Assembly (NCBI GenBank): GCA_017383665.1
Contig: JAFNWA010000186.1
Location: 1 to 14,042 of the forward strand
Source of the DNA: Bacteroidaceae bacterium
Lineage (GTDB): Bacteria > Bacteroidota > Bacteroidia > Bacteroidales > Bacteroidaceae
Direction of reading: 5' to 3'
DNA: 14,042 nucleotides
Positions 6,645 to 14,042 of the stretch are shown here, piece after piece (the stretch's first letter is position 1; each line of letters begins with the position of its first letter). The notes under the pieces were generated by a model. That model was not told the origin of the DNA. It worked only from the letters and a program-made list of their open reading frames with translations, and ran no database searches. A program made the position numbers and the translations under genes.

Positions 6645-8876
6645 ATGGACAAGTACGACGAGATAAAGAATATCGATGAAGAGGCTGCCATAAACGCCGC
6701 CTTTCAGGAACTCGTAGAGATATACCTGGCATCACAGCACCGCAAGAAGGTTGAACTCATTACCAAGGCATTCAACTTCGCCCGTCAGGCCCACAAGGGT
6801 GTAAGACGCCACAGCGGTGAGCCATATATCATGCACCCGCTCGCCGTAGCCCGCATCGTATGCAAGGAGATTGGTATGGGCTCGACATCCATTTGCGCAG
6901 CACTGCTTCACGATGTTGTCGAAGACACCGACTACACCGTGGAGGATATACGCAACCTCTTTGGCGACAAGATTGCCAGCATTGTCGATGGCCTGACAAA
7001 AATTTCAGGAGGTGTGTTCGGCACACACGCATCAGAACAAGCCGAGAACTTCAAGAAACTTCTGCTCACCATGAGCGAGGATATCCGTGTAATTCTCATA
7101 AAGATTGCCGACCGCCTGCACAACATGCGTACATTGGAGTTCTTGCAGACAAACAAGCAGTACAAGATAGCCGGTGAGACACTCTACATATATGCACCAA
7201 TTGCATACCGACTTGGACTCAGCCGTATAAAGACAGAACTTGAAAACCTCAGTTTCAAATATGAGTACCCCGAGGAGTATGCACGCATAGAGAAGAAAAT
7301 CGAAAAGACACAGAACGAACGCGACATTCTGTACAACGAGTTCACACAGCCCATCTGTGAGCAACTTGATGCAATGGGACTGAAATATAACATCATTGGT
7401 CGTGTGAAGTCACCCTACTCCATTTGGAACAAGATGCAGAAGAAGCATGTAGCCTTTGAGGACATCTTCGACATTCTTGCCGTGCGTATCATATTCACCC
7501 CCCGTGAGGACAAGGATGAGAACAATGAATGTTTCAACATATACATCGCACTGACCAAGCTCTACAACGCTCACCCCGACCGTTTGCGCGACTGGGTCAA
7601 CAAGCCACGCGCAAATGGATACAAGGCACTCCATGCAACATTCATGAGCCGCCGTGGCGAGTGGATTGAGGTTCAGATAAGGAGCGAGAAGATGAATGAG
7701 GTTGCCGAAAAAGGTATCGCCGCACATTGGAAATACAAAAGCGAAGACAGCAACAGCAATGACGACCAACTTGAGAACTGGCTGCACACAATCAAGGAGA
7801 TACTCGACGACCCACAGCCCAATGCGCTTGATTTCCTTGATACAATCAAGCTCAATCTCTACGCTACCGAGATATTCGTGTTTACACCTAAGGGTGAAAT
7901 AAAGACAATGCCACAGAACTGCACGGCACTTGACCTTGCATACAGCATACACACATTCCTTGGCAACCACTGCATAGGCGCGAAAGTTAACCATAAACTT
8001 GTACCAATGAGTCACCAACTGCAGAGCGGTGACCAGGTAGAGATACTAACATCCAATTCACCTCGTGTCGATGCAAGCTGGCTCTCATTCGTCACCACAG
8101 CAAAGGCGCGCGCAAAGATTCAGGCAGCACTACGCCGCCAACAGCGCATACTGCAGCGTGATGGCGAGGAGAAGCTCAACCAATTCCTTGAGAAGGAGGG
8201 ACTGAGCAACTACCTTGGCAATATTGAAAAACTGTGGAAACTGCACAAACTCAACGACCGTGATGAATTGCTTGCCGCCATAGGAAAGGGGACTGTAGTA
8301 TTGGGCAACGACGACAAGGATGCCCTGCTTGGCAACAAGAAGTTCAGTTTTCAATCACTTTTCTCTTTCAACAAGGAGAAGAAAAAAGAGAAAAAAGAGG
8401 TACAGAGATATGATGGCATAGACCTGAAACAATCAATAAGCCTCACTGATGACAATATAAAGAATAACTACATCATAGCCGACTGCTGCCACCCGATACC
8501 GGGAGACGATGTCCTGGGTTATTATGACGAGGAGAAACACATTGTCATTCACAAGCGCAATTGCCCCACAGCCAATGCACTAAAAAGCAGCCATGGCGAC
8601 AGGATTCTGGCTGCGACATGGGACACACACAAGGAGCTCTATTTTGTTGTCCCCGTACATATAACCGGTATTGACAACATTGGAGTGATACACGAGATAA
8701 CAGCTGTTATCTACACGCAACTTAATGTCAACATACAGAAGATGAACTACGAAAGCAACAATGGCATCTTCAAGGGAACATTCTGGCTGAATGTACACGA
8801 TGTACAGGATGTAAAGAAAATCTGCGAGAACCTGAAGAAGTTAAGCTGCATAAAGACAGTTGCCCGCATCGGATAA
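6645..8876 (+). CDS. rel: Bifunctional (p)ppGpp synthetase/hydrolase, RelA/SpoT family
   Basis: Long RSH protein (743 residues) that makes and degrades (p)ppGpp in the stringent response. All domains are present in order. The HD hydrolase domain (about 40-190) has His64, the HDVVED motif (89-94) and ADRLHN (155-160), so hydrolysis should be intact. The synthetase domain (about 230-365) has RVKSPYSIWNKM (253-264), FDILAVRII (275-283), ANGYKALH (323-330) and EVQIRS (342-347) with the expected catalytic Glu342. The TGS domain is about 408-470, followed by a helical region and a lysine/glutamate-rich linker (576-586). The zinc-finger-like DCCHPIPGDDVLGY (613-626) precedes a C-terminal ACT domain (about 667-743). 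It is the last gene of the partition operon, 4 bp after mltD, and is followed by a terminator. Intact HD and synthetase motifs argue for the bifunctional Rel/SpoT type rather than a monofunctional RelA. Confidence 0.95.
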   Translation: MDKYDEIKNIDEEAAINAAFQELVEIYLASQHRKKVELITKAFNFARQAHKGVRRHSGEPYIMHPLAVARIVCKEIGMGSTSICAALLHDVVEDTDYTVEDIRNLFGDKIASIVDGLTKISGGVFGTHASEQAENFKKLLLTMSEDIRVILIKIADRLHNMRTLEFLQTNKQYKIAGETLYIYAPIAYRLGLSRIKTELENLSFKYEYPEEYARIEKKIEKTQNERDILYNEFTQPICEQLDAMGLKYNIIGRVKSPYSIWNKMQKKHVAFEDIFDILAVRIIFTPREDKDENNECFNIYIALTKLYNAHPDRLRDWVNKPRANGYKALHATFMSRRGEWIEVQIRSEKMNEVAEKGIAAHWKYKSEDSNSNDDQLENWLHTIKEILDDPQPNALDFLDTIKLNLYATEIFVFTPKGEIKTMPQNCTALDLAYSIHTFLGNHCIGAKVNHKLVPMSHQLQSGDQVEILTSNSPRVDASWLSFVTTAKARAKIQAALRRQQRILQRDGEEKLNQFLEKEGLSNYLGNIEKLWKLHKLNDRDELLAAIGKGTVVLGNDDKDALLGNKKFSFQSLFSFNKEKKKEKKEVQRYDGIDLKQSISLTDDNIKNNYIIADCCHPIPGDDVLGYYDEEKHIVIHKRNCPTANALKSSHGDRILAATWDTHKELYFVVPVHITGIDNIGVIHEITAVIYTQLNVNIQKMNYESNNGIFKGTFWLNVHDVQDVKKICENLKKLSCIKTVARIG

Positions 8877-8882
8877 AGATAT

Positions 8883-8920
8883 AACAAGAAATGCAGACCC
8901 TGCGGTCTGCATTTCTTGTT
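8883..8920. terminator. Bidirectional terminator hairpin between convergent operons
   Basis: A perfect 17-bp inverted repeat: 8883-8899 (AACAAGAAATGCAGACC) pairs with 8904-8920, with loop CTGC. It starts 6 bp after the rel stop codon and touches the stop codon (8921-8923) of the convergent GNAT gene. The 3' arm is T-rich on the + strand. On the minus strand the hairpin runs into a T-rich stretch (ATATCTTTATCC). It can therefore end transcription from both sides. Confidence 0.88.
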
Positions 8921-9358
8921 TCATTCTATAATCATCTTATATACATTCGTCTCCTTTTGTTCAAACCCACACGAGCGGTACAGGGTGTTGGCTGCCACGC
9001 GCGAAGGACGCGAGGTAAGCATCAGCGTTCCGCAACCAAGTCCCTTGGCATATTCTATTGCATGCTCCACCATTGCACGCCCAAAGGAGTGACCACGAAC
9101 CGCGTTATCCACCACAACATCCTCAATCCACATCTTGCGGCCTGTGGGGGCAAGATATTCGCCAAGTGTAAGCATAGCCACCACCTCGCCATTATACTTT
9201 GCCAGGAAAAGATGAGAAGCCTCACACTCCACCAAAGCCTGTAACTGCTCCATTGTAATGCCTATACCCGATGATGACAACTGCCCAAGCAGACAGTTCA
9301 TTGGCTCAACATAGCAGGATAGGGCCTCCTTTACCTCAAATATCTCCAGTTCTGCCAT
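8921..9358 (-). CDS. GNAT-family N-acetyltransferase
   Basis: A small acetyl-CoA-dependent acetyltransferase (145 residues from this start). Motif A, which binds the acetyl-CoA pyrophosphate, is visible at 79-100: a beta strand (EDVVVD) followed by RGHSFGRAM, a version of R/Q-x-x-G-x-G/A. Motif B is at 120-132 (RVAANTLYRSCGF). The substrate cannot be told. The ATG at 9358 is preferred because it lies just 2 bp after the stop of the upstream lipoprotein gene and gives a typical GNAT N terminus (MAELEIFEV). An in-frame ATG at 9379 would add seven residues and overlap the upstream gene by 19 bp. The two minus-strand genes are probably one transcript. The stop codon abuts the shared terminator. 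Confidence 0.88.
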   Translation of the reverse strand: MAELEIFEVKEALSCYVEPMNCLLGQLSSSGIGITMEQLQALVECEASHLFLAKYNGEVVAMLTLGEYLAPTGRKMWIEDVVVDNAVRGHSFGRAMVEHAIEYAKGLGCGTLMLTSRPSRVAANTLYRSCGFEQKETNVYKMIIE

Positions 9359-9360
9359 AA

Positions 9361-10869
9361 TTAAAGTTTCACTTTGCACTTCACGCCCTTTGATTCGTTA
9401 TGCATGCGGTCTAACACCGTTACCACGAATGTATATTTTCCCGTCATGCCATCCGGCAGTCTATAATAAGGTTTTGATGTTATTGTAACAATATTCTTGA
9501 CACTATCCAGATTTACCTTCTCATCCTTCGCAAAGCAGTACACCACATACCTGTATGGCTCATTCATCTCATCCTTACCGGTTTTATTGTTCGGTAACCA
9601 CACAAGCACATCTCTGTCGCCATCCTCAATCAATTCAACACCCTTTACTTTGGAGGGAGCCTTGTTGTCAATAAAATCGTAACATGGCATCAGTGCAGGA
9701 TAGCGGTAAATACCTTTTGCCAAGTAATCACGATAGCCATCTACATTGTCCGCAGCCGATTTTGCATCCCAAAAACAAGAACCCAGTATGGTTCCCTGTG
9801 CACGCTGCAACTCATATTTCTCAACCTGCTGATTGCCGGTATAACTTCCGGCCTCTTTGGCCTTCACGGTGCGCTGTACATCCTGACCAATGTATAAAGG
9901 ACGCTTTGATGCATATTTAGCCCACCACTTTACCAGCTCCTCATAATCGGCTGCCTTGTGACCAATTTCCCAATAAACCTGTGGAATACAATAATCTACC
10001 CAGCCCTGTTCTATCCAGTAAAGAACATCGGCATTCAGGTCATCATAACACTGCAAACCATTTGTCTTGCTACCAAACTCCCAGCTATTCTCGTTGCGGT
10101 ATATGCCGAATGGAGAGACGCCAAACTTTACCCAAGGCTTGACATCGCGAACAGTCTTGTGCAACTGATATATCAGATGGTTGACATTCTCTCTTCTCCA
10201 CTTGCTCTTATCGGTAGCCTTGCTCTTCTTGAACCAAGCCTCATCGTCAAACTTCTTGCCGGCAGAAGGATAAGGGTAGAAATAGTCATCAATATGCAGG
10301 CCATCCACATCGTAACGGTTCAGAATATCCCGCACAATGCCGCAGATGTGGTCGCGGTTGCTCTGCAATGCCGGATTGAAGAACAACATTCCGTCATATT
10401 TTATGAAGTCGCCCGGACGCTTGGCACTCGGATGATTTGCCGCAACGCTTTTTGTAGTCTTTGTGCGTGCACGGTAAGGATTTATCCATGCATGCAGTTC
10501 CATATTGCGTTTGTGGCACTCATCAACCATGAATGCCAACGGATCCCAGCCCGGCGATTTTCCCTGCACACCGGTCAAGAATCTGCTCCATGGCTCATAG
10601 CGCGATTCGTAGAGTGCATCACCCTCCACTCTCACCTGAAATATCACAGCATTGACATTCACCTTCTGTAAATTGTTAAGCATATCAGTGAGGTACTTTT
10701 TCATCTCCTGCTCACTCATTCCGGTGAATTGCCCGTTCACAGCCTGTATCCAAGCACCACGGAATTCGCGTTTTGGATGCAGGTTCACATCAGTCTGCAC
10801 ACTCTTCTTGCTTGCACAGGAGAAAAGCAAGAACATCAACATAAAAAGAGAAAGATATTTCAGTCGCAT
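9361..10869 (-). CDS. Glycosyl hydrolase-like 10 (GHL10/DUF187, YngK-like) lipoprotein
   Basis: Predicted surface or periplasmic lipoprotein of 502 residues. The start is placed at the ATG whose complement is 10867-10869, because it gives a lipoprotein signal MRLKYLSLFMLMFLLFSC with lipidated Cys18 followed by ASKK; the longer frame to 10935 would bury this signal behind 22 residues. The GHL10 domain is about 34-345: REFRGAWIQAV (34-44), VNAVIFQVR (72-80), HAWINPYRA (126-134), DVDGLHIDDYFYP (187-199) with acidic D194-D195, and VDYCIPQVYW (291-300). The family is related to clan GH-A TIM barrels and is thought to act on glycans, possibly peptidoglycan or polysaccharides, but its reaction is not established. 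A C-terminal segment (about 403-502, opening APSKVKGVEL) looks like a fibronectin type III fold. It is 2 bp before the GNAT gene and diverges from uvrA. Confidence 0.9.
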   Translation of the reverse strand: MRLKYLSLFMLMFLLFSCASKKSVQTDVNLHPKREFRGAWIQAVNGQFTGMSEQEMKKYLTDMLNNLQKVNVNAVIFQVRVEGDALYESRYEPWSRFLTGVQGKSPGWDPLAFMVDECHKRNMELHAWINPYRARTKTTKSVAANHPSAKRPGDFIKYDGMLFFNPALQSNRDHICGIVRDILNRYDVDGLHIDDYFYPYPSAGKKFDDEAWFKKSKATDKSKWRRENVNHLIYQLHKTVRDVKPWVKFGVSPFGIYRNENSWEFGSKTNGLQCYDDLNADVLYWIEQGWVDYCIPQVYWEIGHKAADYEELVKWWAKYASKRPLYIGQDVQRTVKAKEAGSYTGNQQVEKYELQRAQGTILGSCFWDAKSAADNVDGYRDYLAKGIYRYPALMPCYDFIDNKAPSKVKGVELIEDGDRDVLVWLPNNKTGKDEMNEPYRYVVYCFAKDEKVNLDSVKNIVTITSKPYYRLPDGMTGKYTFVVTVLDRMHNESKGVKCKVKL

Positions 10870-10900
10870 ATCCGTTTTGTTATAAATTAGTTTTAATGTG

Positions 10901-10908
10901 CGAAGATA
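10901..10908 (-). promoter_or_regulatory. Possible -7 element for the GHL10 lipoprotein operon
   Basis: Read on the minus strand, this is TATCTTCG, one mismatch from TAnnTTTG. It would start transcription near 10895, about 25 nt before the chosen ATG. I see no good TTTG box 17-21 bp upstream. A better -7 match (TATTTTTG, complement of 11003-11010) lies further up but also lacks a well-spaced partner. Confidence 0.3.
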
Positions 10909-11023
10909 ACCATTTTTTATTGTATATAAGAACATTTAACACCGGCATTGACATCTATTTTCATCAAACAGGAACAAAGTGCCCGTTTTTTTTGTAAATT
11001 CGCAAAAATAATCCAGAACAGAG

Positions 11024-13804
11024 ATGGACGGCAGCAAAAGCATAACAATAAAAGGCGCACGCGTCAATAACCTGAAGAATGTAGATGTTGAGATTCCGCG
11101 TGGCAAATTCGTTGTCATAACAGGCCTGTCGGGCTCGGGAAAGTCATCGCTTGCCTTTGACACACTGTATGCCGAAGGGCAGCGCCGTTATGTAGAGTCG
11201 CTCTCATCATACGCCCGCCAGTTCCTTGGGCAGATGAACAAGCCCGAGTGCGATTTCATCAAAGGCATACCACCGGCCATCGCCATTGAGCAGAAGGTAA
11301 ACAACCGCAACCCTCGCTCCACAGTGGGCACATCGACCGAGATTTACGAATACCTCAAACTGCTCTATGCACGCATTGGCAAGACCTATTCCCCCATCAG
11401 TGGCAAGCTGGTAAAGAAAGACACCCCTGAGGACCTTGTCACCTGCATGCAGAGCCGCCCGGAGGGCACCCGTTTCCTATTGCTTGCACCAATACCACAG
11501 CGCAAGGGACGCACCCTTGCACAACAGTTGCAGATATACCTTCAACAGGGATTCACACGCGTGGCAATAGGTAAAGAGATTATACACATTGAGGAATATA
11601 CCCCAAAGAAAGGCGACAACCCGGCACTGCTCATAGACCGTTTGACAGTGAACAGCAGCAAGGAGGCAATAAGCCGCCTGCTCGACTCGGCCGAAACCGC
11701 ATTCTATGAAGGCAACGGCACATGCCTGTTGCAGTTCATGGACGAAGAGAAGCCACACAGCTACAGCATACGCTTCGAGGCCGACGGCATGGAGTTTGAA
11801 GAACCCACTGAACAGATGTTCTCGTTCAACTCCCCCATCGGTGCCTGCCCCGACTGCGAAGGTTTCGGACGCATTGTGGGCATAGACGAAGACCTCGTCA
11901 TCCCCAACAAAACCCTGAGCGTATATGACGGAGCCGTATTCTGCTGGCGAGGAGACAAGATGGGCGAATGGAAGACCGAGTTCTGCCGCCGTGCGCCACA
12001 GGATGATTTCCCCATCTTTGAACCATATTACAACCTTACACAGGAACAGAAAGACTATCTGTGGCACAAAGGTCCATGGATTGAGGAGTATGGCGAGGGC
12101 ATCTGCATCGACAACTTCTTCAACATGGTCAAGGCCAACCAGTACAAGATACAGTACCGCGTAATGCTTGCACGCTACCGTGGCAAGCCCATCTGCCCCA
12201 CATGCCGTGGTACAAGACTGAAAAAAGAGGCAAGCTATGTAAAGGTTGGCGGCACAAGCATCACCGAACTCATAGAGATGCCCGTTACAAGACTAAAAGA
12301 GTTCTTCGACAACCTTGTACTTGACGAGCACGATGCAGCCATTGCCAAGCGAATACTCACCGAGATACGCAGCCGCGTGGATTGCCTGCTCGATGTAGGC
12401 CTTGGCTACCTCACGCTCAACCGTCTGAGCAACACACTCTCGGGCGGTGAGAGCCAACGCATAAACCTTGTAACATCGCTTGGCAGTGCATTGGTAGGTT
12501 CGCTCTACATCCTTGACGAGCCAAGCATCGGACTCCATAGCCGCGACACCGACCGCCTCATCAGTGTACTCTACCGCCTGCGCGATCTGGGCAACACAGT
12601 CGTTGTGGTTGAGCATGACGAGGAAATCATACGCGCTGCCGACTACATAATAGATGTAGGCCCCAAGGCCGGCTCATACGGCGGCAACATCGTCTATCGA
12701 GGCGACCTTGCCGACATTGCCCCGGGCAGCAACAGCTACACAGTCAAATACCTGCTTGGCGAGGAGACTATAGACATACCCAAGCACCACCGTACATCCA
12801 ACAATAACATCATTATAAAAGGCGCAAGAGAGAACAACCTCAAAGGCATTGATGTCAAGATACCGCTGAACACATTCACTGTTGTGAGCGGCGTCAGCGG
12901 CTCGGGCAAATCGACACTGGTACGCAACATACTATACCGCTCGCTCATGCGCCACTTTGGCAATGTGTGCGACGCACCCGGACAGTGCGAGGGCGTTGAG
13001 GGAGCACTGAAACAGTTGTGCGGAGTCGAGTTCATAGACCAAAACCCCATAGGCAAATCATCACGCTCGAACCCCGTCACCTACCTCAAGGTATATGACG
13101 ACATACGCCACCTGTTTGCCCAGCAGCCACTTGCCAAGCAGATGAAGTTCGGTGCAGGGCACTTCTCTTTCAATGCCGACGGCGGCCGTTGCGACGAGTG
13201 CAAGGGCGAGGGCACTATAACCGTGTCAATGCAATTTATGGCCGACCTCAAGCTTGAGTGCGAGGCATGCCACGGCAAGCGTTTCAAGAACGAGATTCTT
13301 GAAGTGAAATTCCATGGCAAGAACATACACGACATACTGGAGATGACCATTGGCGACGCCATCAACTTCTTCCAGGAGCATGGACAGAAACGCATTGCCG
13401 AGAGCCTGCAGCCACTGCAGGATGTCGGGCTTGCCTACATCAAGATGGGACAATCATCATCAACCCTTTCGGGTGGTGAGAACCAGCGCGTGAAACTCGC
13501 CTACTACCTGAGCCGCCAGAGCGACCGCCCTACAATGTTCATCTTTGACGAGCCTACAACCGGATTGCATTTCCACGACATAAAGAAACTGCTCAAATCG
13601 TTCGAGCGACTGCTCGCACGCGGACACTCACTTGTGGTAATTGAGCACAACATGGATGTGATCAAATGCGCCGACTATCTCATTGACCTTGGCCCCGAAG
13701 GTGGCGAAGAGGGCGGCAACCTTGTCGCCTGCGGAACACCTGAAGAGGTTGCAAAATGTGAAGAGTCATACACAGGAAGGTTCTTGAAAGAGAAGTTGAG
13801 ATAA
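11024..13804 (+). CDS. uvrA: Excinuclease ABC subunit A (UvrA)
   Basis: DNA damage sensor of nucleotide excision repair, which dimerizes and loads UvrB at lesions; 926 residues, normal for full-length UvrA. It has two ABC ATPase modules. Module I: Walker A GLSGSGKSS (34-42), signature LSGGESQR (472-479), Walker B LYILDEPSIGLHSRD (494-508). Module II: Walker A GVSGSGKST (623-631), signature LSGGENQR (815-822), Walker B MFIFDEPTTGLHF (838-850). The region after about 119 matches the UvrB-binding domain, so it is not the short UvrA2 type. The C-terminal zinc module is intact (C723, C726, C746, C749). The N-terminal zinc module keeps only CPDC (275-278); its first cysteine pair is absent. The start at 11024 gives the usual N terminus (ITIKGARVNNLKNV). 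The next gene begins 1 bp after the stop. Confidence 0.97.
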   Translation: MDGSKSITIKGARVNNLKNVDVEIPRGKFVVITGLSGSGKSSLAFDTLYAEGQRRYVESLSSYARQFLGQMNKPECDFIKGIPPAIAIEQKVNNRNPRSTVGTSTEIYEYLKLLYARIGKTYSPISGKLVKKDTPEDLVTCMQSRPEGTRFLLLAPIPQRKGRTLAQQLQIYLQQGFTRVAIGKEIIHIEEYTPKKGDNPALLIDRLTVNSSKEAISRLLDSAETAFYEGNGTCLLQFMDEEKPHSYSIRFEADGMEFEEPTEQMFSFNSPIGACPDCEGFGRIVGIDEDLVIPNKTLSVYDGAVFCWRGDKMGEWKTEFCRRAPQDDFPIFEPYYNLTQEQKDYLWHKGPWIEEYGEGICIDNFFNMVKANQYKIQYRVMLARYRGKPICPTCRGTRLKKEASYVKVGGTSITELIEMPVTRLKEFFDNLVLDEHDAAIAKRILTEIRSRVDCLLDVGLGYLTLNRLSNTLSGGESQRINLVTSLGSALVGSLYILDEPSIGLHSRDTDRLISVLYRLRDLGNTVVVVEHDEEIIRAADYIIDVGPKAGSYGGNIVYRGDLADIAPGSNSYTVKYLLGEETIDIPKHHRTSNNNIIIKGARENNLKGIDVKIPLNTFTVVSGVSGSGKSTLVRNILYRSLMRHFGNVCDAPGQCEGVEGALKQLCGVEFIDQNPIGKSSRSNPVTYLKVYDDIRHLFAQQPLAKQMKFGAGHFSFNADGGRCDECKGEGTITVSMQFMADLKLECEACHGKRFKNEILEVKFHGKNIHDILEMTIGDAINFFQEHGQKRIAESLQPLQDVGLAYIKMGQSSSTLSGGENQRVKLAYYLSRQSDRPTMFIFDEPTTGLHFHDIKKLLKSFERLLARGHSLVVIEHNMDVIKCADYLIDLGPEGGEEGGNLVACGTPEEVAKCEESYTGRFLKEKLR

Positions 13805-13805
13805 T

Positions 13806-14042
13806 ATGGCAAACATAACAACAAAAAAGCGACTGGATTGGATTGATGCCGTCAAAGGATTGGGCATTATACTTATTGTTCTTTCACATTGTGGAATAAG
13901 CAACGGCTACATACAGCATGCCATGTTATTCCTGACCGCTGGATATGTCTCCATGTTCTTTGTACTTGCCGGTTACAATTCAAAAGAAGAAGATATATTG
14001 CCGGCTGTAAAGAAAAAATTCAAACGTCTCATTATCCCTTAC
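13806..14042 (+). CDS. Acyltransferase-3 family membrane protein (OafA/YrhL-like), 3'-truncated by window edge
   Basis: The first 79 residues of an integral membrane protein; the frame is open to the window end. The N terminus RLDWIDAVKGLGIILIVLSH (9-28) is the characteristic start of acyltransferase-3 proteins: a short basic/aromatic lead-in, then the first membrane helix ending in the conserved Ser-His. A second hydrophobic segment (about 38-57, with MFFVLAGY) ends in the family's typical F-x-x-x-G-Y/F pattern, followed by a basic loop (KKKFKRLIIPY). Members transfer acyl groups, often acetyl, onto surface polysaccharides or other carbohydrates; the substrate here is unknown. The ATG at 13806 lies 1 bp after the uvrA stop codon, suggesting co-transcription or translational coupling with uvrA, although a functional link is unlikely. 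The gene is cut by the window, so integrity cannot be judged. Confidence 0.85.
   Translation, partial: MANITTKKRLDWIDAVKGLGIILIVLSHCGISNGYIQHAMLFLTAGYVSMFFVLAGYNSKEEDILPAVKKKFKRLIIPY

Noticed and set aside
7410..8018. Minus-strand open frame (202 codons) opposite rel, and a similar one at 11477-12067 opposite uvrA
   Set aside because: Both mirror strongly conserved coding sequence; composition is that of a shadow frame.
9105..9114. DnaA-box-like TTATCCACC
   Set aside because: A single near match within the GNAT coding region with no cluster or AT-rich unwinding element nearby; no sign of an origin.
9958..10671. Plus-strand open frame (237 codons) opposite the GHL10 gene
   Set aside because: It is antisense to conserved GHL10 motifs and has no recognizable domain or start signal.
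10870..10935. Longer start of the GHL10 protein (22 extra residues from 10935)
   Set aside because: The extension puts a charged, non-signal segment ahead of a good lipoprotein signal peptide and covers the likely promoter.

Overview
The window looks like chromosomal DNA of a gut-type Bacteroidota (order Bacteroidales). The reasons are a Bacteroidota promoter (TTTG / TAnnTTTG) ahead of parA, weak or absent Shine-Dalgarno sequences, lipoproteins with an SC lipobox, a DUF5683 gene beside parB, and a secreted family 84 glycosidase. I see no mobile element, tRNA, rRNA, CRISPR array or phage gene. Genus cannot be fixed from the sequence alone.

Layout, left to right. (1) 2-2509: the 3' part of a secreted GH84 beta-N-acetylglucosaminidase with two ricin-type repeats and a C-terminal tail resembling a type IX secretion sorting domain; its 5' end lies outside the window. 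A strong intrinsic terminator follows. (2) 2573-2838: a gene-free stretch with two near-identical mini-hairpins and then the parA promoter. (3) 2839-8876: a tightly packed five-gene run on the + strand, parA - parB - DUF5683 membrane protein - MltD-like lytic transglycosylase - Rel/SpoT (p)ppGpp enzyme, with gaps of 18, 6, 4 and 4 bp. (4) 8883-8920: a perfect 17-bp hairpin that closes this operon and, from the other side, the convergent one. (5) 8921-10869, minus strand: a GHL10/DUF187 lipoprotein followed 2 bp later by a GNAT acetyltransferase. (6) 11024 onward, + strand: uvrA, diverging from the lipoprotein gene, followed after 1 bp by an acyltransferase-3 membrane protein cut by the window end.

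The five-gene run links chromosome partitioning (ParA/ParB), a membrane protein of unknown role, peptidoglycan cleavage and stringent-response signalling in one probable transcript. That makes DUF5683 a natural candidate for an envelope or division function. The two glycosidases suggest a host- or glycan-associated life. UvrA is complete but lacks the first cysteine pair of the N-terminal zinc module. I do not see a clearly new multi-gene system. The most interesting points are the DUF5683 linkage, the GH84 architecture, the reduced UvrA zinc module and the unexplained structured spacer upstream of parA.
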